Assembly (NCBI RefSeq): GCF_900129755.1
Contig: NZ_FQWT01000002.1
Location: forward strand, 496,001 to 560,000
Direction: 5' to 3'
DNA: 64,000 nucleotides
Origin: Chryseobacterium oranimense
Lineage (GTDB): Bacteria > Bacteroidota > Bacteroidia > Flavobacteriales > Weeksellaceae
A model generated the notes under the pieces. The model had not been told where the DNA came from. It searched no databases and saw only the letters and a list, made by a program, of their open reading frames with translations. Every line of letters begins with the position of its first letter. Positions within the stretch are counted from its first letter, which is position 1. The position numbers and the translations under genes were made by a program. Below, piece by piece: positions 40,470-49,108 of the stretch.

Positions 40470-41918
40470 ATGAGCAAATACACTGAAGACGATTTAAGAG
40501 TCGATCTAGAAAATAAAAAATACGAATTCGGGTGGGAAACGAAGATAGATTATGAAGACTTTCCAACCGGCCTGAATGAAGATATTGTCCGTGCGATCTC
40601 CGCGAAAAAAGAGGAGCCCGAATGGATGACAGAATGGCGTTTGGAATCTTTCAGGATCTGGCTGAAAATGACAGAACCTACCTGGGCTAACATTAAATAC
40701 GAAAAACCTGATTTCCAGGCTATCCGTTACTATGCAGCCCCGAAAGCCAAACCGGAATTAGAAAGCCTGGATCAGGTAGATCCTGAACTTTTAAAAACTT
40801 TTGAGAAACTTGGAATCAATATCGAAGAGCAGAAAAGACTTTCTGGAGTTGCTGTAGATATCGTTATAGATTCAGTTTCTGTAAAGACCACGTTTCAGGA
40901 GACCCTGATGGAAAAAGGAATTATTTTCTGTTCCATTTCTGAAGCTATTAAAAACCACCCTGATTTAGTAAGAAAATACTTAGGAAAAGTTGTTCCAAGA
41001 GGGGATAATTTTTATTCAGCACTGAACTCCGCAGTTTTCTCTGACGGAAGTTTCTGCTATATCCCCAAAGGGGTAAAATGCCCTATGGAACTTTCAACAT
41101 ACTTCCGTATCAACCAGGCAGGAACAGGACAGTTCGAAAGAACCCTTGTCATTGCTGATGAAGGAAGCTACGTTTCTTACCTTGAAGGATGTACAGCACC
41201 ATCAAGAGACGAAAACCAGCTTCATGCTGCAGTGGTGGAACTTATCGCAATGGATGATGCAGAAATTAAATACTCTACCGTTCAGAACTGGTATCCGGGG
41301 AATGAAGAAGGAAAAGGAGGAGTATTCAACTTTGTAACAAAAAGAGGACTTTGCGAAAGAAATGCAAAAATTTCATGGACACAGGTAGAAACAGGTTCCG
41401 CCGTAACATGGAAATATCCTTCCTGCATCCTGAAAGGAGATAATTCTATCGGTGAGTTCTACTCTATTGCTGTGACTAATAATCACCAATATGCAGATAC
41501 CGGAACCAAAATGATCCATATTGGAAAAAATACCAGATCCACGATCATTTCAAAAGGTATTTCTGCAGGAAAATCCAATAATTCCTACAGAGGATTGGTA
41601 AAGGTAATGCCTTCCGCTAAAGGGGCAAGAAACTTCTCCCAGTGTGATTCCCTGCTGATGGGTAATGAATGCGGTGCGCACACTTTCCCTTATATTGAGA
41701 TTAAAGATCCTACCGCACAGCTGGAACATGAGGCTACGACCTCAAAAATCGGGGAAGATCAGATCTTCTACTGTAACCAGAGAGGAATTGACACCGAAAG
41801 AGCTATTGCATTGATTGTGAACGGGTTCAGCAAAGAAGTATTGAATAAACTTCCTATGGAATTTGCCATTGAAGCTCAAAAATTACTTGAGATTTCTCTG
41901 GAAGGATCTGTAGGATAA
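40470..41918 (+). CDS. sufB: Fe-S cluster assembly protein SufB
   Basis: A 482-residue scaffold subunit of the SufBC2D complex. Conserved stretches are [29 protein letters not shown] near the N-terminus, [60 protein letters not shown] [28 protein letters not shown], and AHTFPYIEI...[22 protein letters not shown]. The invariant late Cys/Glu region is intact. It begins 6 bp after the inverted-repeat cassette. Confidence 0.97.
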   Translation: MSKYTEDDLRVDLENKKYEFGWETKIDYEDFPTGLNEDIVRAISAKKEEPEWMTEWRLESFRIWLKMTEPTWANIKYEKPDFQAIRYYAAPKAKPELESLDQVDPELLKTFEKLGINIEEQKRLSGVAVDIVIDSVSVKTTFQETLMEKGIIFCSISEAIKNHPDLVRKYLGKVVPRGDNFYSALNSAVFSDGSFCYIPKGVKCPMELSTYFRINQAGTGQFERTLVIADEGSYVSYLEGCTAPSRDENQLHAAVVELIAMDDAEIKYSTVQNWYPGNEEGKGGVFNFVTKRGLCERNAKISWTQVETGSAVTWKYPSCILKGDNSIGEFYSIAVTNNHQYADTGTKMIHIGKNTRSTIISKGISAGKSNNSYRGLVKVMPSAKGARNFSQCDSLLMGNECGAHTFPYIEIKDPTAQLEHEATTSKIGEDQIFYCNQRGIDTERAIALIVNGFSKEVLNKLPMEFAIEAQKLLEISLEGSVG

Positions 41919-41932
41919 TCTATAGTTTATGT

Positions 41933-42435
41933 ATGGAAGTCACTGATAGATTAATTTTAAGAAAAACCGAAAAAGAAGATTTCGAAAGATTTTTTGATAT
42001 TAATAAAGATCCTGAGACCAATCTGTACAACCCGGGTGGCCCTATGAGCTTTGAAAAAGCTGAAAATACATTCAAAAGATGCAGGAACACTGGGATCAGC
42101 ACCATTTCGGAGCATGGACCATTATAGCGAAGGAGAATGAAAGTATTATAGGTTTCGGAGGTCTGAGCTATAAAAAATATGGAGAGGATGAAAAATTAAA
42201 TCTTGGCTATCGCTTTGCAGTAGAAGCATGGGGAAAAGGATATGCGACAGAATTCACAAAAAAGGCTGTGGATTTCGGATTTAATCATCTTGATAAAGAA
42301 GAGATATTCGGACTTGTCCGCCCGGATAATATAGCTTCTGTTAAAGTTTTGGAAAAGGCAGGTATGACGCAAATCGGGACTCTTAATGACGTACCCGGTC
42401 AGCCTGAAAGTTTAGTATATAGAATTCAAAAATAA
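41933..42435 (+). pseudogene. GNAT acetyltransferase with a -1 frameshift between sufB and sufC
   Basis: Two overlapping frames together encode one GNAT (RimJ/RimL-type) N-acetyltransferase. The first (41933-42127) gives MEVTDRLILRKTEKEDFERFF and runs off into nonsense after FKR. The second (from about 42076 to 42435) supplies EHWDQHHFGAWTII, the acetyl-CoA loop region YRFAVEAWGKGYATEFT, and the C-terminal PDNIASVKVLEKAGMTQIG. Adding one A to the four-base A-run at 42074-42077 would restore a 167-residue protein reading FKKMQEHW. The break is either a real mutation, a sequencing or assembly slip in a homopolymer, or less likely programmed frameshifting. It is not a suf gene; it sits 14 bp after sufB and 18 bp before sufC. 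Confidence 0.82.
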
Positions 42436-42453
42436 TTTGTTTAGCAAATAAAA

Positions 42454-43197
42454 ATGTTAGAAATAAAAAACCTACACGCCAGAATTGAAGATGGCGCAGA
42501 AATTTTAAAAGGGATTAATCTTGAAATAAAACCTGGGGAAGTTCATGCCATTATGGGTCCTAACGGAGCTGGAAAATCTACTCTTTCTTCTGTAATTGCA
42601 GGAAAAGAAGATTATGAAGTTACAGACGGAGAAATCATTTTTGGAGGAGAAAACATCATTGAGGATGCTCCCGAAGAAAGAGCACATAAAGGAATTTTCC
42701 TTTCTTTTCAGTATCCAGTGGAAATTCCAGGTGTTTCTGTAACCAACTTCATTAAAGCTGCTTTAAATGAAACAAGAAAGGCAAACGGTTTGGAAGATAT
42801 GCCGGCAAAAGAAATGCTTGGGCTTATCCGTGAAAAATCTGAGCAGTTAGGTATAAAAAAAGATTTCCTTTCAAGATCACTGAACGAAGGTTTCTCAGGA
42901 GGTGAGAAGAAGAGAAACGAAATATTCCAGATGATGATGCTTAATCCTAAGCTGGCGATCCTTGATGAAACCGATTCAGGATTGGACATTGATGCCCTAA
43001 GGATTGTTGCGGATGGTGTAAATGCTTTCAAAAATGAAGGAAACGCAGTTCTTTTGATTACCCACTATCAGAGATTGCTTAACTATATCCAGCCTGACTT
43101 CGTTCACGTTCTGGCTAACGGGAAAATCATCAAAACCGGTGATAAATCCCTTGCCCTGGAGCTTGAAGAAAAAGGTTACGACTGGCTTCTTAACTAA
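42454..43197 (+). CDS. sufC: Fe-S cluster assembly ATPase SufC
   Basis: A 247-residue ABC-type ATPase of the SufBCD scaffold. Walker A GPNGAGKST is at residues 35-43. The Q-loop lies in FLSFQYPVEIPGVS, the signature is LNEGFSGGEKKRNEI (SufC-specific), Walker B is LAILDETDSGLDID, and the switch His is in LLITHYQRLLNYI. Length and motifs are fully typical. It is separated from sufD by a 92-bp gap holding two small hairpins. Confidence 0.97.
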   Translation: MLEIKNLHARIEDGAEILKGINLEIKPGEVHAIMGPNGAGKSTLSSVIAGKEDYEVTDGEIIFGGENIIEDAPEERAHKGIFLSFQYPVEIPGVSVTNFIKAALNETRKANGLEDMPAKEMLGLIREKSEQLGIKKDFLSRSLNEGFSGGEKKRNEIFQMMMLNPKLAILDETDSGLDIDALRIVADGVNAFKNEGNAVLLITHYQRLLNYIQPDFVHVLANGKIIKTGDKSLALELEEKGYDWLLN

Positions 43198-43292
43198 GAA
43201 GAAACCCTTTCAGCAGGAATTTTATCAATCCTTCTGAAAATGCGGAAAACCCGCAGTAAATTAGTATTTTTAAATATATAAAATTAGGTGTG

Positions 43293-44618
43293 ATGGCCGA
43301 AATATCAGTAATGGCTTTATACGATCAGATTATTGACAATCACGGTGAATTTTTGGAGAGTCTTCGTCACAGATTTCTGGATGAAGATAGAAAAGCTGCT
43401 CTTCAAAAGTTCGAAAACTTAGGTTTTCCGACAAAAAAAGACGAAGAATATAAATATACCGGCATAAAAGAAATTACGGAAAAAAACTACAATTTTTTCC
43501 CTAAAGAAAGTCACAATATTACCAAAGAACAGCTGGATCAGCTGCATTTGGGTGAAGAAAATTTTGACTGGATTGTTTTTGTGAACGGCAAACTTCATAA
43601 AGAGCTTTCAAAAGTTTCTATCGAGAATGTAGAATTTCTTTCATTCAACTATGCTTTGAATGATGAAAAACATAAAGAAGTATTCGAAACTTATTTCAAT
43701 ACCATTGCTTCTAAGGATACTGCTTTCACCAACCTGAACCTTGCATACTGCAAATACGGTTTCTTTTTGAAAGTACCAAAAAATGTGGTCATTGAAAAAC
43801 CGATCCATATTTTCTATATCTCTCAGAACCAGGAAGAAAATACATTCTACAATACAAGAAACTTACTGATTGTAGAAGAAGGCGCTAAAGTGGAAGTTAT
43901 AGAAAGCCACCATAATTTCGACAGTACGTATGTACTTACAAATTCTGTGACGGAAATCTTTACCTATCCGAATGCAAAAGCAGACTGGCACAAGCTTCAG
44001 AATGACAACAACACGTCATATCTTATCGACAGCACTTTTGCAAGACAGGAAAAAGACAGCTTAACTACTGTAAACACCTTCTCTTTCGGAGGAAAGCTGG
44101 TAAGAAACAACCTGGATTTCATTCATAACGGAAGCAATATCAATTCTTTCATGAACGGGATTACGATCATAGGAAAAGATCAGCTTGTGGACCACCATAC
44201 GGCAGTTCACCACAATTTCCCGAACTGTGAAAGCTACCAGAACTATAAAGGTATTTTTGACGGAAATGCACACGGTGTTTTCAACGGAAAAGTTTTCGTA
44301 GACAAAATTGCCCAGAAAACCAATGCTTATCAGCAGAACAACAATGTATTGCTAAGTGAAGGCGCTACTATTGACACCAAGCCTCAGCTGGAGATCTTTG
44401 CTGATGATGTAAAGTGCTCCCACGGCTGTACAGTAGGCCAGCTGAATGAAGATGCCCTGTTCTATTTAAGAGCAAGAGGAATCTCCAAAAAAGAAGCTCA
44501 GGCGTTACTTTTATATGCCTTTGCCAATGATGCGATGCAGAACATTGACATTGAACCGCTTAAAGAAAAAATTTCAAAACTTTTAGCTGAAAAGCTGCAG
44601 GTTGATATAGAATTTTAA
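43293..44618 (+). CDS. sufD: Fe-S cluster assembly protein SufD
   Basis: A 441-residue beta-helix protein paralogous to SufB. The start is an ATG at 43293, preceded by an in-frame GTG; a later ATG at 43311 is also possible. Typical SufD features are NLGFPTKKDEEYKYTGI near the N-terminus, DWHKLQNDN, and the C-terminal HGVFNGKVFVDKIAQKTNAYQQNNNVLLSEGATIDTKPQLEIFADDVKCSHGCTVG-type run containing the conserved His of the cluster-assembly interface, then RARGISKKEAQALLLYAF. A strong terminator follows; sufS is not present downstream. Confidence 0.95.
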   Translation: MAEISVMALYDQIIDNHGEFLESLRHRFLDEDRKAALQKFENLGFPTKKDEEYKYTGIKEITEKNYNFFPKESHNITKEQLDQLHLGEENFDWIVFVNGKLHKELSKVSIENVEFLSFNYALNDEKHKEVFETYFNTIASKDTAFTNLNLAYCKYGFFLKVPKNVVIEKPIHIFYISQNQEENTFYNTRNLLIVEEGAKVEVIESHHNFDSTYVLTNSVTEIFTYPNAKADWHKLQNDNNTSYLIDSTFARQEKDSLTTVNTFSFGGKLVRNNLDFIHNGSNINSFMNGITIIGKDQLVDHHTAVHHNFPNCESYQNYKGIFDGNAHGVFNGKVFVDKIAQKTNAYQQNNNVLLSEGATIDTKPQLEIFADDVKCSHGCTVGQLNEDALFYLRARGISKKEAQALLLYAFANDAMQNIDIEPLKEKISKLLAEKLQVDIEF

Positions 44619-44638
44619 GACTAATATAAATTGATACC

Positions 44639-44667
44639 AAAAAAGCACTTCTTTTGAAGTGCTTTTT
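44639..44667. terminator. Terminator of the suf operon, shared with the convergent DUF3078 gene
   Basis: AAAAAGCACTTC pairs with GAAGTGCTTTTT around a TTTT loop. Confidence 0.88.
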
Positions 44668-44691
44668 ATGTTGTTGATATTCTAAACGGAA

Positions 44692-45612
44692 TTATTTCAG
44701 CCAGGATTGGTTGTCTTTCTTATCGGAACGTTTTTTCCCGTTATCTATATTATAGGCAAAGCCTACACCCAAAGTCTGTTTCAACTGTGTCTTCTGAATT
44801 TGATTATGATCATACAGCAGATCCAGCGTAATATTCGTTGAAATGAACTTATTGATCTTCATATTGAGAACCCCGCTGTACCCAAGCACCAAGTGGTCAG
44901 GATGATCAAGGTAGTTTGAAAATACCGAAGCTGTATTCGTCAGGTTAATATTTTCCATGATTTTGATCTTATAGATAGCTGTGCCCAGGAAACCGAACTG
45001 GAACAGGGAAGAATCTCCGTCGTTCTTAAGTCCGTAAGTTCCCGCCGTCTGGAGATCTTCATCCAATACAAACGTCCATCTCGCATTCGCAGGACGAAGG
45101 GTCATGGTAAAGTTATCATTCGGACGGTACGTAACCCCCACACCTATATTAAGGTATCCCGGAGCCATAAAATTCGAGATCTTTTTTGCTTCAGGATTAT
45201 TCCCGTCTTCATAACCGCCTGCAAACTGGGTCTGAAGACTCATCCCTCCTGAAAGGTACCAGTTTTTAGCAAATTCGCGCCCGTAATTGGTAGACAGATT
45301 GATCACATCCTGTGTTTTTCTGGTTCCGATGCCCTTTGTATTATTCTGACCGTATCCTAAAATAATGATGTTTTCCCAGAGATCTTTTCCTTTTTCATAG
45401 GTAAGATTATAGTTTACTCCGGCAAGCCAGCCCACATTATTGGCCCCACCGCCAACCCAGTTTGAAAAGGCAGCCTGGTTGAGCATCAATGTATTCTGGC
45501 CCTGAATGGACCATGCTTTCACAGTATCTGTTGTAGCAGCTTCAGGCTTAACTTCCTGAGCCATTGCGCTGATTCCAAAGGAAATGGTAGCGGCCAATAA
45601 AATTTTTTTCAT
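44692..45612 (-). CDS. DUF3078 family outer-membrane-like protein (paralog A)
   Basis: A 306-residue protein with a signal peptide (about 1-18, MKKILLAATISFGISAMAQ). The body is made of alternating beta strands and reads like an outer membrane barrel: WSIQGQNTLMLNQAAFSNWVGGGANNVGWLAGVNYNLTY, YGQNNTKGIGTRKTQDVINLSTNYGREF, and the C-terminal LDLLYDHNQIQKTQLKQTLGVGFAYNI. DUF3078 is a Bacteroidota family of unknown function. It is about three-quarters identical by eye to the gene at 45824, and both have a TATTTTTG box at the same place. Confidence 0.88.
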   Translation of the reverse strand: MKKILLAATISFGISAMAQEVKPEAATTDTVKAWSIQGQNTLMLNQAAFSNWVGGGANNVGWLAGVNYNLTYEKGKDLWENIIILGYGQNNTKGIGTRKTQDVINLSTNYGREFAKNWYLSGGMSLQTQFAGGYEDGNNPEAKKISNFMAPGYLNIGVGVTYRPNDNFTMTLRPANARWTFVLDEDLQTAGTYGLKNDGDSSLFQFGFLGTAIYKIKIMENINLTNTASVFSNYLDHPDHLVLGYSGVLNMKINKFISTNITLDLLYDHNQIQKTQLKQTLGVGFAYNIDNGKKRSDKKDNQSWLK

Positions 45613-45631
45613 AGAATAAGGATTTTCGTTA

Positions 45632-45639
45632 CAAAAATA
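45632..45639 (-). promoter_or_regulatory. -7 box (TATTTTTG) of DUF3078 paralog A
   Basis: On the minus strand TATTTTTGTAACGAAAATC precedes the gene by 19 bp; nearly the same sequence precedes paralog B. Confidence 0.5.
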
Positions 45640-45773
45640 TACATATATTTTTTGGTAAAAAACTAATCACCCTCATTTGAAATATTAAATTGCTATTTAA
45701 AGCATTAAAAGACTGCAAAATACCTCTGAAAACCATCAAAATGAACTTATCTCAACTTAAAATGTTCCCTGGC

Positions 45774-45803
45774 AAAAAAAGCACCTCCCCGGGAAGCGCT
45801 TTT
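45774..45803 (-). terminator. Terminator of DUF3078 paralog B
   Basis: On the minus strand AAAAGCGCTTCCC folds onto GGGGAGGTGCTTTT (two G-T pairs), followed by a T-run. Confidence 0.75.
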
Positions 45804-45823
45804 AGATTTAAAATAAATCCTAC

Positions 45824-46750
45824 TTATTTTTTAATCCACCACTGGCTGTCTTTTCGGTCAGACCGTTTTACACCATTATTTAAAGTGTAGGCAAAACCTA
45901 TCCCTAGTGTCTGCTTTAGCTGTGTTTTCTGGATCTGGTTATGATCGTACAGCAAGTCGAGAGTAATATTTGAAGATATAAATTTATTGACTTTAAAGTT
46001 TAAAACGGCACCATAAGCAAGAACCAGTCTTTCCGGATGATCAAGGTAGTTCGAGAATACGGAGGCGGTATTGGTGATATGAACATTCTCCATCAGTTTT
46101 ACCTTATATAAAGCTGTTCCCAGAAAACCGAACTGTAAAAGTGAAGTATCGCCATCATTTTTCAATCCGTAACTTCCGGCAAGCTGAAGTTCTTTATCCA
46201 GAACAAAAGTCCATCTGGCATTGGTAGGCCGTAAGGTTACCGTCAGATTATCGTTGGGCCTGTACGTGATACCCATACCAAGGTTCAGATAACCGGGAGC
46301 CATAAAATTGGAGATCTTTTTTGCAGAAGGATTGTTTCCATCCTCATATCCTGCAGCAAATTGCGACTGAAGACCAGCTCCCATAGAAAAATACCAGCTT
46401 TTTGAAAATTTCCTCCCATAATTGGTAGATACATTGATCGCGTCCTGTGTTTTTCTTACCCCGAGCCCTTTGGTATCATTCTGCCCATAATCCATCACGA
46501 TAATATTTTCCCAAAGATCATTGTTTTTTTCATAGGTAATATTGTAATTCACTCCGGCAAGCCAGCCCACGTTGTTGGCTCCCCCGCCTACCCAGTTTGA
46601 AAAGGCTGCCTGATTGATCATCAGAGTATTTTTTCCTAGTACCGACCAGTATTTTACCGTATCCACGACTACTGAATCTTTTTTCAATTCTTCTTGTGCA
46701 CTCGCATAAATCCCCATAGAAAAGGAAAGAATCAATAAAAACTTCTTCAT
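45824..46750 (-). CDS. DUF3078 family outer-membrane-like protein (paralog B)
   Basis: A 308-residue tandem duplicate of the gene at 44692. Signal peptide about 1-18 (ending ASAQ). The long blocks NQAAFSNWVGGGANNVGWLAGVNYN, KKISNFMAPGYLN and LDLLYDHNQIQKTQLKQTLG are the same in both; variation is at the signal peptide, the tail (SQWWIKK here) and a few loops. A terminator separates the two, so each is its own transcription unit. The function is unknown. Confidence 0.88.
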   Translation of the reverse strand: MKKFLLILSFSMGIYASAQEELKKDSVVVDTVKYWSVLGKNTLMINQAAFSNWVGGGANNVGWLAGVNYNITYEKNNDLWENIIVMDYGQNDTKGLGVRKTQDAINVSTNYGRKFSKSWYFSMGAGLQSQFAAGYEDGNNPSAKKISNFMAPGYLNLGMGITYRPNDNLTVTLRPTNARWTFVLDKELQLAGSYGLKNDGDTSLLQFGFLGTALYKVKLMENVHITNTASVFSNYLDHPERLVLAYGAVLNFKVNKFISSNITLDLLYDHNQIQKTQLKQTLGIGFAYTLNNGVKRSDRKDSQWWIKK

Positions 46751-46771
46751 TATTTTACATGATTTTCATTA

Positions 46772-46779
46772 CAAAAATA
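46772..46779 (-). promoter_or_regulatory. -7 box (TATTTTTG) of DUF3078 paralog B
   Basis: On the minus strand TATTTTTGTAATGAAAATC precedes the gene, matching the paralog A promoter at 18 of 19 bases. Confidence 0.5.
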
Positions 46780-47007
46780 TTAATATAATTTTTTTTAAGG
46801 CAAATATTAGCCTATAAAAAGCCTGAATCCGCATCTTTTTTTCTTCAGGAAACCAAAAACAAGCCACTTTCATACATTATATTTCAAAAAAGATCTATTA
46901 ATTTTAAAAACTGAAACCTTTTGTCTTAAAATAAACAGCTCTCTCTCAAATACATCGCCAAATTTTCCGAAATTTATCATTGGCTTTTGATTTGACGTAA
47001 ATTGACC

Positions 47008-47775
47008 ATGTTTAAAAATATAATTTCCAAAAGAGCTGTCATAACCCCCTTGCTCATGCTTTCCGCAATGTGGTTGGGTTATTTTCTCCAAACACAGGGC
47101 TTTTTTCAAAGCTGTTTTGGAGCCATTATACCTTTATTGCCGGAAGGCTTACTGGGAATTATTACTTCTCCCCTTCTGCATGGAAATATGGATCACATCA
47201 TCAGCAACTCTATCCCGATAGCTGTACTTCTGTTCCTTTTGTATCAGTTTTACCCTTTGGTAGCCAATAAGGTTTTTATTATCGGCTGGCTGGCCACAGG
47301 ATTTCTGGTATGGCTTCTGCCTCCGATAGACATTCTAACTGGAGATTATATGTACACCTGTACTATCGGAGCCAGTGGTGTGGTGTATGTTCTTGCCTTT
47401 TTCCTGTTCTTCAGTGGGGTTTTCAAATGGAATATGAAACTGCTTACCATTTCGATGCTTGTGGTCTTATACTATGGAAGTCTGGTTTGGGGTATGTTTC
47501 CTGAGGAATTGTTTTCCAATCTCCAGGAACCGAGCAGGATCTCATGGCAGGCTCACCTTTCGGGAGCTGTTGTGGGCAGCATCATTGCTTTTGCTTTTAA
47601 AAATGTTGGGGAAAAGAAAAAAAAATACATCTGGGAATTTCCAAACTATTACAGCGAAAAAGACGATAAACTATGGCAGGAATATAAAGAAAACCATCCG
47701 GAAGATTTTCTGGAGCTGCCTTATAAAAAAAGAGATGACATCTGGGATCATTTGGATGAATTAAGAAAAAGATAA
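47008..47775 (+). CDS. Rhomboid-family intramembrane serine protease
   Basis: A 255-residue membrane protein; the ATG at 47008 is preferred over an in-frame TTG at 47002. Rhomboid hallmarks are HGNMDHIISN in the second helix region (His58, His63, Asn67), the catalytic GASG (Ser123) and the catalytic His183 in WQAHLSGAVVG. Six membrane helices are predicted, followed by a charged cytoplasmic tail (about 200-255). It should cleave membrane-anchored substrates within the bilayer; targets are unknown. dprA follows 33 bp downstream. The upstream 257-bp gap is A+T-rich and shows nothing else I can name. Confidence 0.92.
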   Translation: MFKNIISKRAVITPLLMLSAMWLGYFLQTQGFFQSCFGAIIPLLPEGLLGIITSPLLHGNMDHIISNSIPIAVLLFLLYQFYPLVANKVFIIGWLATGFLVWLLPPIDILTGDYMYTCTIGASGVVYVLAFFLFFSGVFKWNMKLLTISMLVVLYYGSLVWGMFPEELFSNLQEPSRISWQAHLSGAVVGSIIAFAFKNVGEKKKKYIWEFPNYYSEKDDKLWQEYKENHPEDFLELPYKKRDDIWDHLDELRKR

Positions 47776-47808
47776 AGCTTATTTCATTACATTTGAAAAA
47801 AAACACAC

Positions 47809-48918
47809 ATGATCACTGAAGAATATCTCTATGCAATTGCCCTGCGCGAATGCAGCCTGATCGGCGATATTAATTTTCAAAAGCTTATAAAATCCTTTGG
47901 AAGTGCCGAAGAAGCCTGGAAGAAAGCAAAAAAGGATTATTCAAAAACCGACGGCCTGGGGAGAAAAACAGTGGCTGATATCGGCAACATAGATTACCTG
48001 AAGTTTGCAGAAAAAGAAATCCAATTCTGCGAAAAGAATAATATCCGTATTAAGCTCCGCCATCTTCAAGGGCTTCCCAGCCTGCTTAACGAATGTGATG
48101 ACGCTCCTGCAATCCTTTATCAAAAAGGTAATTTTGATGATTCCCTGCAAAAGCTGAGTATCGTAGGAACCAGGAACATGACTTCGTATGGTAAACAATT
48201 TATAGAAGATTTCTTTGAAGCATCACAATCCTGTAAATACATATCTGTGAGCGGATTAGCTCTTGGAGTAGACAAGGAAGTTCACGAGCAGTCTCTCCAA
48301 TATAAAATTCCAACCATAGCGGTCCTTGCCCACGGATTTCACACCTTATACCCGTCCAAAAACAAGAAATTGTCCGAAAGAATTCTTCAGGAAGGCGGCT
48401 CATTAATTACAGAATTCAATTCTTCCCGGAAACCGGACCGTGAAAATTTCATTCAGCGAAACAGAATTATAGCCGGAATCTCTCCTTCAACCATAGTGGT
48501 GGAAACCGGATTTGGAGGAGGCTCAATAAGCACTGCATCCTTTGCCAATGATTATAACCGTGAGATATTTGCTCTTCCCGGAAAGATAACGGATCCTCAC
48601 AGCCAGGGTTGTAATCATCTGATTTTCCAGAATAAAGCAGCAGCCATTTCCACCATTAAAGATCTGATGGATTCCCTTGGCTTCAATCTCTCAAAAGAAA
48701 AAACCGGGGAGCTGTTTCCATACAGCGAGACAGAGGTTCAACTTACTGACACTCAAGCATCCGTATATCAGACGATCAAAGCCCATCCTCAGGTATCTCT
48801 GGACGATCTGGCAGAGAAGATTTCAGTACCTTCTTATAAAATTCTTCCTACAATTTTAGAATTGGAGCTTTTGGGGAAAGTAAAATCGTTTTCCGGGAGG
48901 CAATTTGTAGCAATCTGA
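47809..48918 (+). CDS. dprA: DNA-processing protein DprA
   Basis: A 369-residue protein that loads RecA on incoming single-stranded DNA in natural transformation. The Rossmann-type core is clear: LSIVGTRNMTSYGKQFIEDF (about 111-130), YISVSGLALGVDKEVHEQSL, LAHGFHTLYPSKNKKLSERIL, GGSLITEF, FIQRNRIIAGIS, VVETGFGGGSISTASFANDYNREIFALPGKITDPHSQGCNHLI. The C-terminal winged-helix part (about 305-369) and an N-terminal helical part (1-60) flank it. Both are present, so this is a full-length DprA. Confidence 0.96.
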   Translation: MITEEYLYAIALRECSLIGDINFQKLIKSFGSAEEAWKKAKKDYSKTDGLGRKTVADIGNIDYLKFAEKEIQFCEKNNIRIKLRHLQGLPSLLNECDDAPAILYQKGNFDDSLQKLSIVGTRNMTSYGKQFIEDFFEASQSCKYISVSGLALGVDKEVHEQSLQYKIPTIAVLAHGFHTLYPSKNKKLSERILQEGGSLITEFNSSRKPDRENFIQRNRIIAGISPSTIVVETGFGGGSISTASFANDYNREIFALPGKITDPHSQGCNHLIFQNKAAAISTIKDLMDSLGFNLSKEKTGELFPYSETEVQLTDTQASVYQTIKAHPQVSLDDLAEKISVPSYKILPTILELELLGKVKSFSGRQFVAI

Positions 48919-49028
48919 CATTTAACGATTTCTTAATATTGCATTATTTGAGACTTAACTTTTAATTTTTAATAAAATTTACACAAGAATTATCAATTTA
49001 ATAATATTTCGATACATTATTATTTAAT

Positions 49029-49045
49029 TTTCAACAATGTTGAAA
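49029..49045 (+). promoter_or_regulatory. Palindrome upstream of gdhA (possible operator)
   Basis: TTTCAACAATGTTGAAA is a perfect 8-bp inverted repeat around one base. It ends 7 bp before the -33 TTG of the gdhA promoter, a common place for an activator site. No regulator gene is adjacent. Confidence 0.5.
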
Positions 49046-49052
49046 TACAGTA

Positions 49053-49082
49053 TTGTGAATCTTGAAAAAAAAATTAAATTTG
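49053..49082 (+). promoter_or_regulatory. Promoter of gdhA
   Basis: TTG (49053-49055) and TAAATTTG (49075-49082) are spaced by 19 bp, and the ATG lies 26 bp on. Confidence 0.6.
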
Positions 49083-49108
49083 TTGACAATAATATTCAAC
49101 CCTAATAT

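Noticed and set aside
41933..42435. Two separate small genes at the GNAT locus
   Set aside because: The two frames make one continuous acetyltransferase when one base is added; neither half alone has a complete fold.
49029..49045. Taking the gdhA palindrome as a terminator of dprA
   Set aside because: There is no T-run, it is A+T-rich, and it lies over 100 bp from the dprA stop and right next to the promoter boxes.
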